Of a stretch of DNA of 64,000 nt, positions 24,317 to 37,900 are shown in pieces. The translations under genes and the position numbers were made by a program. This DNA is from Pagrus major (Eukaryota > Chordata > Actinopteri > Spariformes > Sparidae), in contig NC_133216.1 of the NCBI RefSeq assembly GCF_040436345.1, positions 14,154,110 to 14,218,109 of the forward strand, read 5' to 3'. The notes below the pieces were generated by a model that was not told where the DNA came from, did no database searches, and saw only the letters and a list, made by a program, of their open reading frames with translations. The stretch's first letter is position 1; every line of letters begins with the position of its first letter.

Positions 24317-26179
24317 TTTTCCTCTCAAATCTGCACAGACGCGGCAGAAATGGCTCTGTGGCTCACACAGAATGAATCAGCTTGTACTGTGTAACAGAAT
24401 GTACATCATTAACAAAGTCCCAGCGTGCAGATAATGCATATCTCGTTGAGTGAAGATCACAGTTAATTCAAAGTCAAAGAGATGAAACAGTAATTCTTCT
24501 TTCCTGCTCTTCTCCTGCAGGATAAGATATCACCTCGTGTCACAGGCTGACAAGTTTACAGAGGATGAGGTGAGTTGTTGCTTGGCAACGGGGTGAAATA
24601 TTGGATGTATCAATATGAGATATGTGATTCAAAGGTACGGGCAGCGGTGGCGACACCCACTGAACAAGTTGAAGGTGAGCGCTGATGAATACCCAGAATC
24701 TGAGGCCATTTAATTTGATTTAAACCCTTTAACTACCAGCTACAGCTTATTACAAAGATCCTTCTCAGCTCTCCTCCAGACCCCCTCCTCTGTAACAGTG
24801 CCATTCATAACCTACATGGCCCCTGGCTAGAGACACAGTAATCTCATTTGTGCAGCAACAGATGTTTCTCTTAAAAACATCCGCTGACTGGGGAGTGAAA
24901 AGTCTGCCTCTCATTCTCTCAAGGGATCAAAGAGACCGGTCTAATCGCTATGAAATCTGTCACATTTGTACTGGTTTGAGGAGACATATTGACTTACAGT
25001 AGGCTTACCATGTTGTGAAACGTAAACGCTCTCCTTCTCTTGCTCGGCCTTGCACATATTTCACCAGGAAGCTTTCATGTTCTGTACATCAAACGGAGGG
25101 GGGAACAGAGAGGGGGGGAAATGCATATGAAACAACAAAACCCCCAGACAAATAAACAGCACAGCGTTCCCATGGCAGCACGGCGCAGTAATCTGACGGC
25201 TGGTTTCCCATGGCTGTGTCTCGCTGCCCCATAGACCTCCACTCTGTCTCACTGATGGCTCCTGTGATTGCAATCATCCATCTTACTGTCAAAGGCAAAA
25301 AAAAAGGGCAAGAAAGGGGAAATCGCACACACCATCTCCCTCTCGCTCCCTTGTGTCCAGCAAACAAGCCACCCCACTGTGACTAGAGCCAACACATGGA
25401 CCACATGCCCTCTGCAATGGGTGTGTGTGTGTATGTGTGTGTATGTGTGTGCTTATATGATCTATGGAGAGAACATGTGTGGGTGTGCATCTTTGGTTGT
25501 CTGTGCCTGCCCATTATACTGCATGATCAGTCACTGGAGTGTACACGGGGGAGCTGTGGACATGTCTGATCTTGCAGCTGATCAAAAGCACCAGAGACTT
25601 GTTCCCTTGTGGCCGTGCAAGCGGGCCTCATATCAACATGTCTCTGTTCAGTAGACAGGAAAAACAAGAGGAGAGAAACAGGCGGAGGAGGAGGAGGAGG
25701 TGGTGGAGGAGGAGGGAGGAAGACAGAAACAGGCAGGCAGAGCGTAGATGAAAGAGTGCACAAAGAGGCCAGAGTGGAATATATGACAATGATACATAAC
25801 TGCACTTATCTCCCCGTTCTGATGAGCTAATTGAATGGCAAAAGCCAGCTCTGTATTTGTCTGTAGATGTAATAGCATGTGTGATCCTGACAACTCTGCT
25901 CGTCACGACAGCTGTAACAGAAAAAAGTGCAATAAACCCTTTACCTGTTTGCTTACAGGTAGATCAGATGTTTGCAAACGTCCCTCTGGATGTCGCTGGT
26001 AACCTTGACGACAGGAGCTCGTGTTATGTGATCACCCACGGAGAGGACAAAGAGCAGGAGACGAGACAGACGCATGAAAAGAAGTAGAAGAGGAGGACGA
26101 GGAGCTCCTGCTTGTAAACAATCTCGCCTGGCTGTGAAGTTGTGGTGCAGCTACAGCGGGTGTGAATGTAATTATGTGC

Positions 26180-26185
26180 AATAAA
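26180..26185 (+). promoter_or_regulatory. Polyadenylation signal of the myosin light chain relic
   Basis: AATAAA 93 bp after the relic's stop codon, a normal distance for this short-UTR gene family, followed by a GT/T-rich stretch. Confidence 0.6.
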
Positions 26186-26447
26186 GTGGTGACTCTGCGA
26201 AATGAATCCCTTTGTTGTTGTGACTTTAATCTCACTTCAATAATCAACACAGATAAATATCTGCTGAGTCTCACGCAAATTAAACAACAAAGCACTTGAA
26301 CATTGTTTAGTATTAAAGGTAATGAAACATGCACAACAAACAGCTGTACTTGAAAGAGCAGACTCAGTCCTCTGTACATATGACAACTAATCAGAGACTC
26401 AACAACAGATACAGGCAGATTCACCACTTTTCTGCAAATAATGGTTA

Positions 26448-26600
26448 AAGGAAAAGTTGTACATCTTGGGAAATGCATGAGAAAATTGATACCACACTCA
26501 TATTTCTCAATCTACAGCTGGTTAGCTTAGCTTAGCACAAAGACCAGAAACGGGGTGAATCAGCTAGCATGGCTTTGTCCGAGGCTAACAAAATACACCA
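26448..26600 (+). mobile_element. Family D element, left part
   Basis: Contains TTAGCTTAGCTTAGCACAAAG and the AAATTGATACCACACTC block also found near the left ends of 29155-30130 and 47500-47860. Only the left part is present. It stops where the TTA-flanked element at 26609 begins. Confidence 0.55.
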
Positions 26601-26608
26601 ACCTCTTA

Positions 26609-27211
26609 AGGCCCTGAAACACCAAACAGACGCCAAAGAACAAGCTGCGACGAAGGCCGACTGTTGCGTCGCCTCATATCTCCTGTGTCTCGGCCAAAGA
26701 GCTGCACTTCAACACACCGCAGAGACGGCGAACAAACTTGTACATTCTGCGCCTGCGTAAATTAAATACCTCTCTGCTGATATACAAACTGCTGTTACTA
26801 ATAAGCAGCGTTCACATTTCCGACAAGGGAAATTCACGTGAACACCCCCTAAGAACAGTAAACGTTGGGTTGATGGTATCATGCATATTTTTTGAAATAT
26901 ATTTCATGGCCTACATGATCCATTTCCTTTGCTCTTCCTTGTCACTCAAATACCAGAAACAGCTGTCAATGTGTTGTTTAAACACTCTGAACGATAAAAT
27001 GCTAAACATCTATAATGTTGCTTTCACATTCCGACTTGAATGTGAACACACCGAAGTGGGAAGAACAATTTCCGAACATGAATGTAACACAATCTCAATC
27101 GGCCAAAAAGCCACTGACAAGAGCCGTCCAGTGCTGACTGGAGCCACGGACACTCACTGATGGCCTGGACAATGCCTGACAGCCAACCACTGGCCTGGTG
27201 TGAAGGGGCCT
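26609..27211. mobile_element. Harbinger-like non-autonomous element with TTA target duplication
   Basis: Left end AGGCCCTGAAACACC; the right end read in reverse is AGGCCCCTTCACACC. Both are flanked by TTA (26606-26608 and 27212-27214), the three-base duplication typical of PIF/Harbinger insertions. The 603 bp interior has an open frame of 140 residues with no family resemblance, judged not coding. Confidence 0.6.
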
Positions 27212-27269
27212 TTAGTCCTCATTGCGTTGTGACGAAAATAATGGTACCTTCGCATTTATTTTGGGAGCT

Positions 27270-27285
27270 AAATATATATATATAT

Positions 27286-27334
<49 letters not shown>
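27270..27334. repeat. Compound TA / GA microsatellite
   Basis: A short TA tract (27270-27286) followed by about 23 GA units (27289-27334). Confidence 0.95.
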
Positions 27335-27336
<2 letters not shown>

Positions 27337-28979
27337 CTATTAATGGAGATTTGTCATGTCTTCTTATGGTAAGCATGATAAATCTCCGGTGGTGTCAGGG
27401 TGAAACAGCCATATAGGCCAGAAACACACACATGCAAAAACATTTAGCATCTATTATGTTGTGTAGTGCTTCAAACAACATCAAGCTGCCAGGAGAGAGG
27501 AGGGAGAGGAGATCTCTGATCTCTGCAAACTTGTTGCGGATCGAGAAAAACTCTCTGGAAGAGCCAAAAACCGGGCAGAGTTCATGAACCAGACTATGAT
27601 ACTCTCCCAGAGATACTCCACACAACAACCCCGTGCCAGTCACCACATTAATTAACATTAATTAGCACTCCTTCACTTAAGTCTAACAATGACACTTTGT
27701 GGTTGGCTGGGTGCAGTGACTTTGTGGAGTCTGCATCCAAACAATGTTAGTAAAGTGGGAGGAAAAGGAAAACATCATTATTATTATTTCAAATGGGTTT
27801 CCACCACTGCTAAACTTGTAGTCACTTGTATGCTACATATTTGTAACCATTCACTAACAAGTAACATAGATTAAATGGTTTATTAACATTATATTGGATG
27901 TTTAGATTTAACTGGTAATGATGATGACTTTTCGCACATTGTCCGATGTTTTGTTGACATTTGACACGACATGAGCGCAGCATTGTCATCACCGTGAGTT
28001 TGCAAGTGCGTATAGGAGGATTTTAAAAGGGGGAAACAGCCAGGTGAGCTCTTTCCCCTGTTTCAGTCCTTGTGCTAAGCTCAGCTGTTGGCTCCAGTAT
28101 TGATCCTTTCATCCAACTCCCGGTTTATATCCCCAAAATGCAACACTATTCCTGTTACATATGAACCCTGTAATGGAGAAAACAAAGATTGTACTGCACA
28201 TGGTCAAAGCTTTAACAGGCTTGGTCTCTCAGAGACTCATTATACAATAATCGTATCAGTTTGGAAGAAAAGTCCATGTAATCCTGTCACGTTCACTTCT
28301 CCATGAGCCAGTCGCGTGAAGGTGCACTGGAGACGAGCAGGGTTTACGGTTTCCAGGCCAAAACTCAACTGTTTCACTGTCTCTTCCTTTTGCTCTCCAG
28401 ATGTGCGGTCTCCAGATGCTATTCATTTCACCTAACTTTATTTTAAGCAGATATTCTTGGCCGCCTGTCATGTCTTACCTCAGTTTTAACAAGGCAGAGC
28501 AACCACAGAGAGACAGAGAGAAGAGAGAGGAAGAAATATGTTTGACAGGCTAACACGAGATGAACCCTGAGGTCGTTCCAAAAATGTGTTCGACACTAAA
28601 TAGTATATTTTGGGTCCAGCTCTCGGGAACTCTCATCACAGCCTGAGGAGCTTTGCAACATCAGCCAAGAAGACTGATGTGTTTACTAGGCAGTCTTTTA
28701 TCTGAGGAAAGAGAGATGCCAAAACCTTCATAACACTTTATGAGATTATATTTCATTGTACAACATTGTACGAAGGGCTGCTGCGAAGGTTATGTAGGAT
28801 CGTGCAGCAACAGGGTGTGGATGAAATGCTCAACATCTCATGTCTGCAAAGAGTTATTTGATAAGAAAGGACAATAATAGGCAAATAGTAATAATAAAGG
28901 TACAAGAAACATGATATAAAACAAAAATATGCCACATCCATCACAATTATACACATACATACAAAACTAGACAATATTC
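27335..28979. other. Intergenic DNA between the myl10-like relic and col26a1
   Basis: No gene recognised. It should hold the 3' UTR of col26a1 (minus strand, below 28980); a TTTATT, i.e. AATAAA on the minus strand, was not convincingly placed. Confidence 0.4.
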
Positions 28980-31900
28980 TTAAAGGGGAGCTGGTCTGTG
29001 TCTCTCCTCCAGCACTGGAGGGGTTTGAACAGGCTGAAGACGCTTGATCTTTATGGCAGAGAAAGACAGGGGGTCCGACATACTGCCAAATCCAGATCCT
29101 TCAGAGTTGTCTGTGGAAAAGACGGGAAAAACAATCACCAAAAAACACTGCTTTAAAAGAAGAGTTTGACATATTCGGAAATATACCAATTTGCTTCCTG
29201 GAGGAGAGTTAGATGAGAAGATCGATACCACTCTCTTGTCTGTTTGTTAAATATGAAGCTACGACCAGCAGACTGGAAACTGGCAGAAACAACTCCCCTG
29301 GGTCGAAGGTAAAGAAATCCTCCAATCAGCACAACTAGAGCTCACTAATTAACACGTCATATCTCCTCCGTTTAATTCGCACAAAATCCGAAGATTAAAA
29401 ACAACAGTTATGTGCCGGACTATTTCTAAATCCCTCTTAAAACAATGAATTGTTGTACGCTGTAGTCTGTCCGCCACATTGTCCTAACCACTAACCGTAC
29501 CCAACTACCTCCTGTCTCACCGACATATAAAAAAAACACCTCATATTATCATAATTTACGTAAACAACAAACACGGCTATTGTTAGTCCTCACTGCTGTC
29601 AAGCTGGTATGTTCGTATCGGCACATTTTGGCTTCACTTTCTTTGCCATTCTTGTGCAACTAGCTCGCTAATAGCTTTAGCAGTACATCTGCCTTTTTCT
29701 TGTATTTGTTAAAGCATTTGATTTATTGATTGCTGTCAGGACGTTCAGAGATTTTCTACATATATGACAAAAAATGCTTTTCGAATAACTTACCAACCCA
29801 AGCTTTCAGTGAAATGTTAGTGATTGTTACCTTTTGTCAGAGCCAGGTCTTTAAGCGAAGCTAAGCTAACTTCAGCTGCTGGCTGTAGCTTTCTGTCACT
29901 CACTTTCAAAACAAATTCACACACTAGCAGGATCAAGATCTTTATGACAGGAGGAGGTGGTGGTGCTCATACTGCTATTGTCCACAGGGGCCGCCAAAAT
30001 CAACAAAAAAAATTCCCTTGTTGTAGCTTTAACAGACAAAATTGTGAGCGGTATCAATCTTCTCATCTGACTCTCCCCCAGAGAGCAAATAAGCATATTT
30101 CCCCAAAATGTCAAACTACTCCTTTGACTTAATCATTCGGAGCTCTGGAAAAATGCTTTCCTGCATCTCTGTTTTCCTCCTCACCGTGAACGCCGATCAT
30201 GTGCTCAAGGATCAGGACCCTCTCGGCCAGGATCTTCAGGGCCTCCCTGAGCTGCTGCACAGCCTCGCCCTGAATGACACCATCATGTTCATGTCGGACA
30301 ATTCTTCAAATGGGGGCAGGAGGAAAAGATATAAATGTCTCTTACCTCATTCAAGCCTTCTCCTGGATCTCCTTTTGGCCCTGGTGCTCCCTGTGAAAAC
30401 AGAGTAAAGTAATCTGTGTTGTGTATATACAGTAAGTGTGTTTCAAACGAGAGAGTAACCTTTTACTTACAGGTAGGCCCTGCTCGCCTGATACACCTGG
30501 AGGCCCCTGTAGAGGAAGAACAGAGAGAAATAATTTAAGACTCCCGCTCACACACATTTCCCCGGCTTGCATCCTTTATCCCCCGTACTAATCTTCCTCT
30601 TCACCAGATCTCCAATCTTAAATCATGCTAGTAGAGGAAGGGGATCAGGTTTAAAGACAGAGGCCCACTAGAGAGCCGGATAAAAGAGGGGACCAGACAT
30701 GGCCGCCCTGATTAGTGAGGCCTGGCCTTGGACGAGGGAGCTAGAGGGGGGGGGGGGGGATTAGTCACGGCTTGGATTGCGTCTTTGAAGAAAAGCTTGT
30801 TCACCTTTAATGTGTTTAAGGTTGCATGACAGCTCGGACCATTTACAAACCGTAGAACAAAAAGCATTTTGATAGTTCATCAGATTCTAATATGTTCAGC
30901 CAGCCTGATAATCCAATAAGGAGGACGATTTTTAAAACAGCCTCACCCTTTCCCCTGGATCTCCTTTAGGCCCAGGTTCCCCCGGCTTGCCTTGGAGGCC
31001 TTCAGTGCCCTGATGAACAGAAGGGCACGCGTTATAAATGCCAGTATATATGTTATATTTTTATTAATCAACAGATGCAGATACTCACATCTGAACCTGG
31101 CAGGCCTGGTATCCCTGCCAGGCCTCTCAGTCCTGGAGGGCCTGTAAAAAAACACATTTACACATGAGGAGGACGTCAAAAAATTGTGCAACGTCAAAAT
31201 GTAATTCATTCAATTTAACACAGTTTAATTTAATTCAGAAATGATATCGTCCTGTGGGAGAGGTTTGTCAGGCTTTACAAAATAAACATGATTAACCACT
31301 CAAACCTTCTTAGTGTGTTTAGTTAAAAATTACCCTTAAATAAGGTGGTTTTATAAATGTTTTCACAGAACAAAGACACATATTTATCTATTGGATCTGT
31401 TTGTACCTTTGTTTTATAGAATAATGCTGATATAGCAATATTTTAACATTTCAAAAGGTCACTTTTTTGTAGCTACATAATTAGATCAAGTGTTTCGTGC
31501 TTCTCTGGACCCATTACAAATCAGCAGACATATCAAAAGTACACACATTCTTTACTCCAGTAGAAGTACAGATACTTTTGTTTGTCCGTTTCTGTCTTGT
31601 TACCAGTGCCGTGTCTGATATGCACTGATAGTTCAGTCTTGTGATGTTGGGAGGGTGCCGTGCAACGATGCAAAATAAAAATAATTGATAATTCCCCTCT
31701 AATGCATCAAAACTAAAGCCTGTTTTGAAAGCGCCTCATATATATTTGTGTTCAAATGTAGGGAAGAAAAGTAAAAAAGTTGTCAGAAAAATAAAGCACA
31801 GATACCTGACAAATCTACTTCATTACTTCCCACTTCTGAAATAGTATGACATGTTTCCTACAGTTGGAAATTTTAGGATCTTGACTAGCATTTAAAAAGT

Positions 31901-34900
31901 TTTGTGAATTTGAGCAGCACCTGGCTGCACTACGTCCATTCATAATGATGGACCCGTCCAGAAGGTCAATGCTCAATCATATATACATAGATAACACATA
32001 TGTATGTTGCATGAAGCGTGGTACACTGAGGACGAGCTGTGGTGTTTCGCTCTAACCTGTGAGCAAGAATTATTTTCTATTCATACCTGAGGGACCGACG
32101 GGACCGGTTGGACCAGGAGGCCCAACCACGATCTGAGGAGCAGGGAGTGCTGAATGGTCGGGGATCTCCTCTGTGAAACACAGAAACAGGAGAGCAAACA
32201 AAAGGTCTCATTTAACCTTTGCACAAGACAATGGAGAGTAGTGACGGATCAGGAACTAGAATTACCACCTCATGGTTGTAATCCTCCAGTGACCTGAAGA
32301 TCAACTTAAGTAAAACCAGTCAGAGTACAATGCTTCAAATGGGAATGTTAATGGAAAGAAGGTACAAATTATAATTATAATTTGACATTTAAACATTTAA
32401 AGGTACTCTATGTAACTTTTTTTAGTAACACTTTCGGTTATGTAGCTCTTTATTCTTGAATTGTTGGACCTGTAGATGTGAAGTGGACTGTATTTGTTCT
32501 CGACCCACCATGACTCAAAATACAGGCTTGTTTTGCTCTAATGTTTGCAAATACAAAGTACATCTAAAACTCATTTGGCAGACTGCTGTTCATCAATCAA
32601 GAGCTCTATCTCCTTGTTTATAGGCCTGTGATAAGGTTGCATAGTGTACCTTTAAAATCTGTCAGAGTTAAAGGAGACAGGTTCTGCTCATTTTCAGGTT
32701 CACAGTGTTATTTTGGGTTACTACTAGAATAGGTTTACAAGCTTTAATGCTCAAAAAACACATCAGTTTTCTCATACTGTCCAGTGCTGCAGCTCTGTAT
32801 TCCTCCTCTGTCCCCCCCCCCCGAATACCCAGTCTTCTCTGATTGGTCAGCTCACCCACACCTGAGCCAACACTGCTAACAACAACAGAGCAGCTGTGTT
32901 AAATCAGTTCTTAAGTGTCAAACTAGTCACTACGCAAAATGTTGCTGTTTTTATTGACACCAATGTTGTAGCTGGTGACAAAAACTAATCCCTTTGTCTC
33001 AGCCCAAACAAAAATACACACTTGGTTCACTCTTGGCACACTGAAGTGCATCATGGGTGATCTAAATGCACCAACAACAAGGTCACACTAGGGCCCGATA
33101 ACTCAAGTCACACTCACAGGGTGACCACAGATGCATGTGACCATGTAGTGTAGTGTGAAAGCAGCTATTGAACTCTGCACTCGGTGGCGGCGAACACAGT
33201 TTAATCACAGATATAATCAAATTAGAAAGAAGGTAAATTTAACCAGAAGCGGTCACTCATGATGCATTTGAGAGACACACACAACCTGGAGCCAAGGACA
33301 CTAAATCTTATTTCCATCTTGGGCATGTCTTTACATTTTCCAGTACGCGTTTCAAATAATTGTTGGCTGTATCTATCCATATACTAACACTATTGGGATC
33401 TCAAACAGCCTAGACTTCAGGGAGTAGGATCCTTATTTCAACCTAAGAGAGGAGTTAAGACATCACGGGTGACCACAGGGTTTCATCAGCAGTCAACAGC
33501 CGGATTAAATCCAGTGCGATCGACGGGAACAGCTGGTCAATCTAAAACAGGTCCCGTTTAATGGAGCTGTAAATGCTTACACATGATCTCTCCTCGTAGA
33601 AAACATTCAGGAGGTGGAAGCAGGGCCTTGTTCCCAGCATGTAGGTTATTTCAAAGCATGCTGGTGAGTATAAATTTTGTTTGCAGCCACACTTCCACTT
33701 CCTCTCCACTCCGACATATGCTCAGAATCAGTCCGTGTTGAGACAGCGCTGTTACATTATGGCTACAGTCCACAGAAAAGGGTCTAGAAGGAGCAGATCT
33801 CCCTCTGGAACTAATTTTCTAATGTTACAGTCTCCTCGAGCCTGGCTGCCTCCCCGAGAAACTCCACATGAGTGGCAGACTATCTCCCTCCCTCTCGTTC
33901 AGAGCGAGCCCAGATTTTGGCTCTGGGCCTCGGCCTGTTCCCCCAAACGCAGACTGTTGTGCTGACAGCTAACAAATTAGGCCTGATTTACAGCCAGTTG
34001 GCCCCCCTCAGCTTACATGGTCCCACAGACCCAAATCTACATAGTTCCAGACCCGCAGACACAGTCCCGGGCTCAGACAGGCAGACGCAGCCAAAAGCTT
34101 AATCGGAGCCAGCAGTCCTCATGAGGTAATGATTACAGCGTGGAGTTATGCTGCCTCCCTGTGGTGATCGCTGAGAGAGAACTTCTGCACAGGGCTTTTT
34201 CTTCTGTCATTTATATTTTTAAAGCTTCAAACAAAAAAAACTGTTATTTCTATGTTTAAAGGGACAGTTCACCCCAAAATAGAGAAAACGTATGTTTCCT
34301 CTTACCTGTAGGGCTATTTATCTTGGTTTCTTCCATCATTTGCTCAATTGTTAAAAGGGTTTTTTTTCAATGTGGCAAGTTCGTCCTTATTCGAATCGAG
34401 GGTCTAAGGACAGAGGATGTTGATCACTGGACGGATTGCCATAATGTCTGCCTTCTCCTGAATATAAAGGAACTATAAATTGCACTCAGCAGCACCAAAA
34501 TAAATACATTTGAAAAACTCAAAAGCCGGTGTCTCTTTCCAGAAATCATGACCCAGTCACTCAAGATAATCCATGGACCTTGTTGTGAACAGCTTCATGT
34601 AAGAACTGCCAACATTAGGCTGTGACAAATAGGGAGATATCGTCAACGCCCCTGCCCCCATATAAACCTACACCACAGATTAATAGAATAAACACAATGT
34701 GAAAGTAAAATGACTATTAATATGGCTTAAATTCATAGCTGACAGTAAAATAAAAACAGAAAGCATAGATGAAAAGCGATCAAAAGTCAATATCTTAAAT
34801 TTACATTGTAAAAACTGGAAAGTCTTGCACCAAGTGGAGTGAATTTTGGATGCGTATTTCTTCTTCATCTTTAGACCCGTTTGATCCATTTTCAGATACA

Positions 34901-37900
34901 AACTGAGCAAAGCGGAGGGCTTTGTAGCATCATACAGATGTCTTTTGAAGTTTTATTTTTGCTCTCTCTCTATTTCATCAGCAGACGCCATGAAAACTAG
35001 AACAAAATAGTAATAGTGAAAAAAGACAAAGGTTTTTTAAAAAACATACATCTCCCACTCACTGTTTAAAGCGAGAGTCCAATGATAAGCAGTCTGAAAC
35101 ATGTTAGCTCAACAGAAATGTGCTGAAATAAAATAAAATGACTGAAAATGTCTCACCAATGTCCATGTAAGGGTACAATAATAACATTTTATGTAAATAT
35201 AAAACAAATGAAAGATCGCAATCTAATTCCATTATCTTCAGGAGAAGGAAGACCTCTCTACAGGGGGGATATCTCTTAAACTCTGCAACTCACACCAAAA
35301 ATCTGTTGCTTTCACACTTGCTTTACATGTTTGATTGTACAGATGTTTGAGATGAGAGCAGACAAAGAAGTGAAGCTGTATTGATGTGGAAATGTCTAAA
35401 TATAATTTTCTTTTTTTTTGATTCAGTCCCTTCAAAACCACCTGAGCTAATCTTGTGATTTATGTGCTGGTATTTGGCTCCATTGCTGGTGGTGGTGCTA
35501 AAAGAGGTTGCAGTAAACAGTGGCTCAGCAGCAGCAAAAACACACGGAAACAATTAAACTAAATCTAAGCCAGCCCTCTGCTGCAAAGAAACAATACTCT
35601 CTCTTTAGTCCTTCGCTAAAAGCTAACGACACAATTTGCTCACTTAAGCACTTGGTAACAGCTGCAGTATGCTTTAGCCTCCACCTGTGCCCCTTTTAAA
35701 CCCATTTTCCATACATAGAAATCCACCTGGCCAGGGTTCATCTTCTGCCTGACACAATGATTGCACAGAGAACAATAGGATGGACATAATAGATGAGATA
35801 TGAGAGTGTGTGAAACTACTACAGCACATGACTCATCGTAGGATGAACTGTGAAAATGGACCTGCGGTTTTGGCATCAATTCAGACCATCTAAAAACTGA
35901 ATGCTTGAATGGTTTTACAATTGTTCTTGGGTCAAAATTCAACCATGTGTATAAGATCTACTTCTATTATGTTCTCATTTGAGGCCATCTGGGACAATTT
36001 AGCCCTCAGTTACTGTAAAAGAGTGAATTTGGAAAGTGGAATTGTTCACTTACCTTGATTGTCCACATGAAAAACGTCACCACGCTCTCGGATGCGAGAG
36101 GAGCTCGGCCCTGGAGGACCCGGTGGACCAGGAGGGCCAGGGAGACCTAATTCTCCTGGTAGACCTCTGTCCCCCTTTGGTCCTGAGCACCAAACACAAA
36201 ATACAATCAATCAATTAATCAGTTAAACAAGCAAACAGGATGTTTTTTCTGCCATTAGTCACAATTGTCACATGATATTTTACCGACGGGTCCAGGGAGG
36301 CCTGATCTTCCAGCCGGACCTGCAGGTCCGGCAGAACCTGGAGGCCCCGGTGGTCCGATGGGCCCTGGAGGTCCTCTGCCAACTGGTGCTCCAAAAAAAC
36401 AAAGAGATAGCCAGAGTCAGCTGTAGAGCTCAAGGAGGAGTTCACTCCAAAATGATTTTAAGGTACAGGTGGGAAATCTTAGGTTGCATCTGAACGTCCA
36501 TCCTTCAGTCATAGGCACCGTGATGTGTTCACTGTCATTATGTCAAGTCTGCGAGGGTGCAAGACTGCAAGGCTGTGTAAGCATTTGGCACAAAGCAGGG
36601 TCTAATCAAGGAAACTATTGATTTGCTTTGTTGGAAATGCAGAATCCAGCATTTGACTGGGACTAAAAATCAGGATATCTCCACCTCTGCTGCTTCAATA
36701 TTTCCCTTTGTTGTTGTTGTTTTTACTAAATTGCTGCACCTCAGTGTCTCACCAAAGTACTGATGATGGTGAGCGAGGAATAAATAAAGTATCATGATAT
36801 TTTCAAATAATATATCATGCATCTGTGGTTCTTTACTACTCTCTACTGTTTTTATTACTGCTGTTGTTGCTGCTGTTACAATAGGGTGGAAATATATTAT
36901 TAATAATTACATTAGTGCCATCGTTAGTATCATTATTGCGACTATAATAACAGTAATGATTTTTCATTTTTATTATCATTATTTTATCTTCACTCTTATG
37001 TCCTCTCCTTGTCCTCTCTTGTGTTTGTCTCCTTCTTTTGTGTTGTGCTGTTTTGTTTTGCTCTGTGTGCTGTAAATGAGTGCTGTAATCGATGCATTGT
37101 GAGTAAAGTGCTTTATAAATAAAGTTGAGTTGACTTGAAAAATACAGCATTTGTCTTTGATGTCTCTGGAGTAAGCAGGACCAGCTAAATAAAGCCAGTG
37201 AGGATGTAAATGTTGGACTTTTGGACCCATAGTGTTTTTTCAACAAACTTCATTGGAGGCTTGACTTAAAGGTGCTACATGTAAGAGTTGGCCACCTTCA
37301 TGAAATTCATACTCCAAACAAATAGGGGGCAGCATATAACCAGAGTAAAAAGCTAACTACTGATAACTGTAGATGCCATTAGCTTGTTAGCTCAGTTAGC
37401 AGTGCAGGTGTTTATAGCACCTGCACAGGAGCTTTGGGCCACAGGAAGGAGGAGGTATTCAGGTCATTTTTGTACAAATTTTTGAGAGTTTATTATTGCA
37501 TTAAATTGCAGTGAAATATTCCTTTTGATTTAAACCTTTTGAACTCAAACTGTGGATTTACTGTAAATTCATATTCAAATATTAAACACACGGTATGTAA
37601 TTTCTGTCTCGAGGGGACTCTCAGTCAAACCGATGAAAACAAAAGAGTTGATGACAATGTAAAGAAGCGTGTGATCATCGGTATTGTTGTCTTTATTGTT
37701 AAACAATCACCACAACACAGGCAGAGATGTTCACGAACGAGGTGACGCATTTAAGTTTAATTAAGTTTAATATGTTGAGTCACGTTCACCGACGTCCTGC
37801 CTCACCCTCTGTTGATCATCTGATGTTTCCCCAGAAGTTATAACGACGTTACCTTGAATAAAAGGAGGTTTTTCTCCGAGTTTGAACTTTGAAGTTTGTA

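Larger units (their letters stand above)
22039..26087 (+). pseudogene. myl10: Myosin regulatory light chain pseudogene, probably myl10
   Basis: Six relic exons follow the exon plan of MYL2/MYL10/MYLPF in order. Exon 2 (22039-22118) reads AAKKDEKKVGMFKQNQIQE, then leaves the family sequence and stops. Exon 3 (23414-23482) reads AFMFMEQNKDSSTDK and stops; the Ca-binding loop has lost its first Asp (now Glu) and its Gly. Exon 4 (23645 to about 23740) reads LNVGNDYLSEMMKECSG, then LLNMF, and runs into a T tract. Exon 5 (24152 to about 24228) reads SDPEETIHNAFKL, loses two bases, and continues DPEGTGVL in another frame. Exon 6 (24521-24569) keeps QADKFTEDE and a GTGAGT donor. Exon 7 (25959-26087) is intact: VDQMFANVPLDVAGNLDD, then CYVITHGEDKEQE and a stop, with AATAAA at 26180-26185. 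Acceptors before each exon are mostly preserved. The position between cux1 and col26a1 fits MYL10. Retained introns show it is not a retrocopy. It cannot encode a normal EF-hand light chain. Confidence 0.87.

Noticed and set aside
26738-27160. 140-codon plus-strand frame
   Set aside because: Falls inside the TTA-flanked non-autonomous element; composition and content do not suggest a protein.
36794-37246. Frames of 93 and 136 codons in col26a1 intron 5
   Set aside because: AT-rich hydrophobic or basic low-complexity sequence without support.
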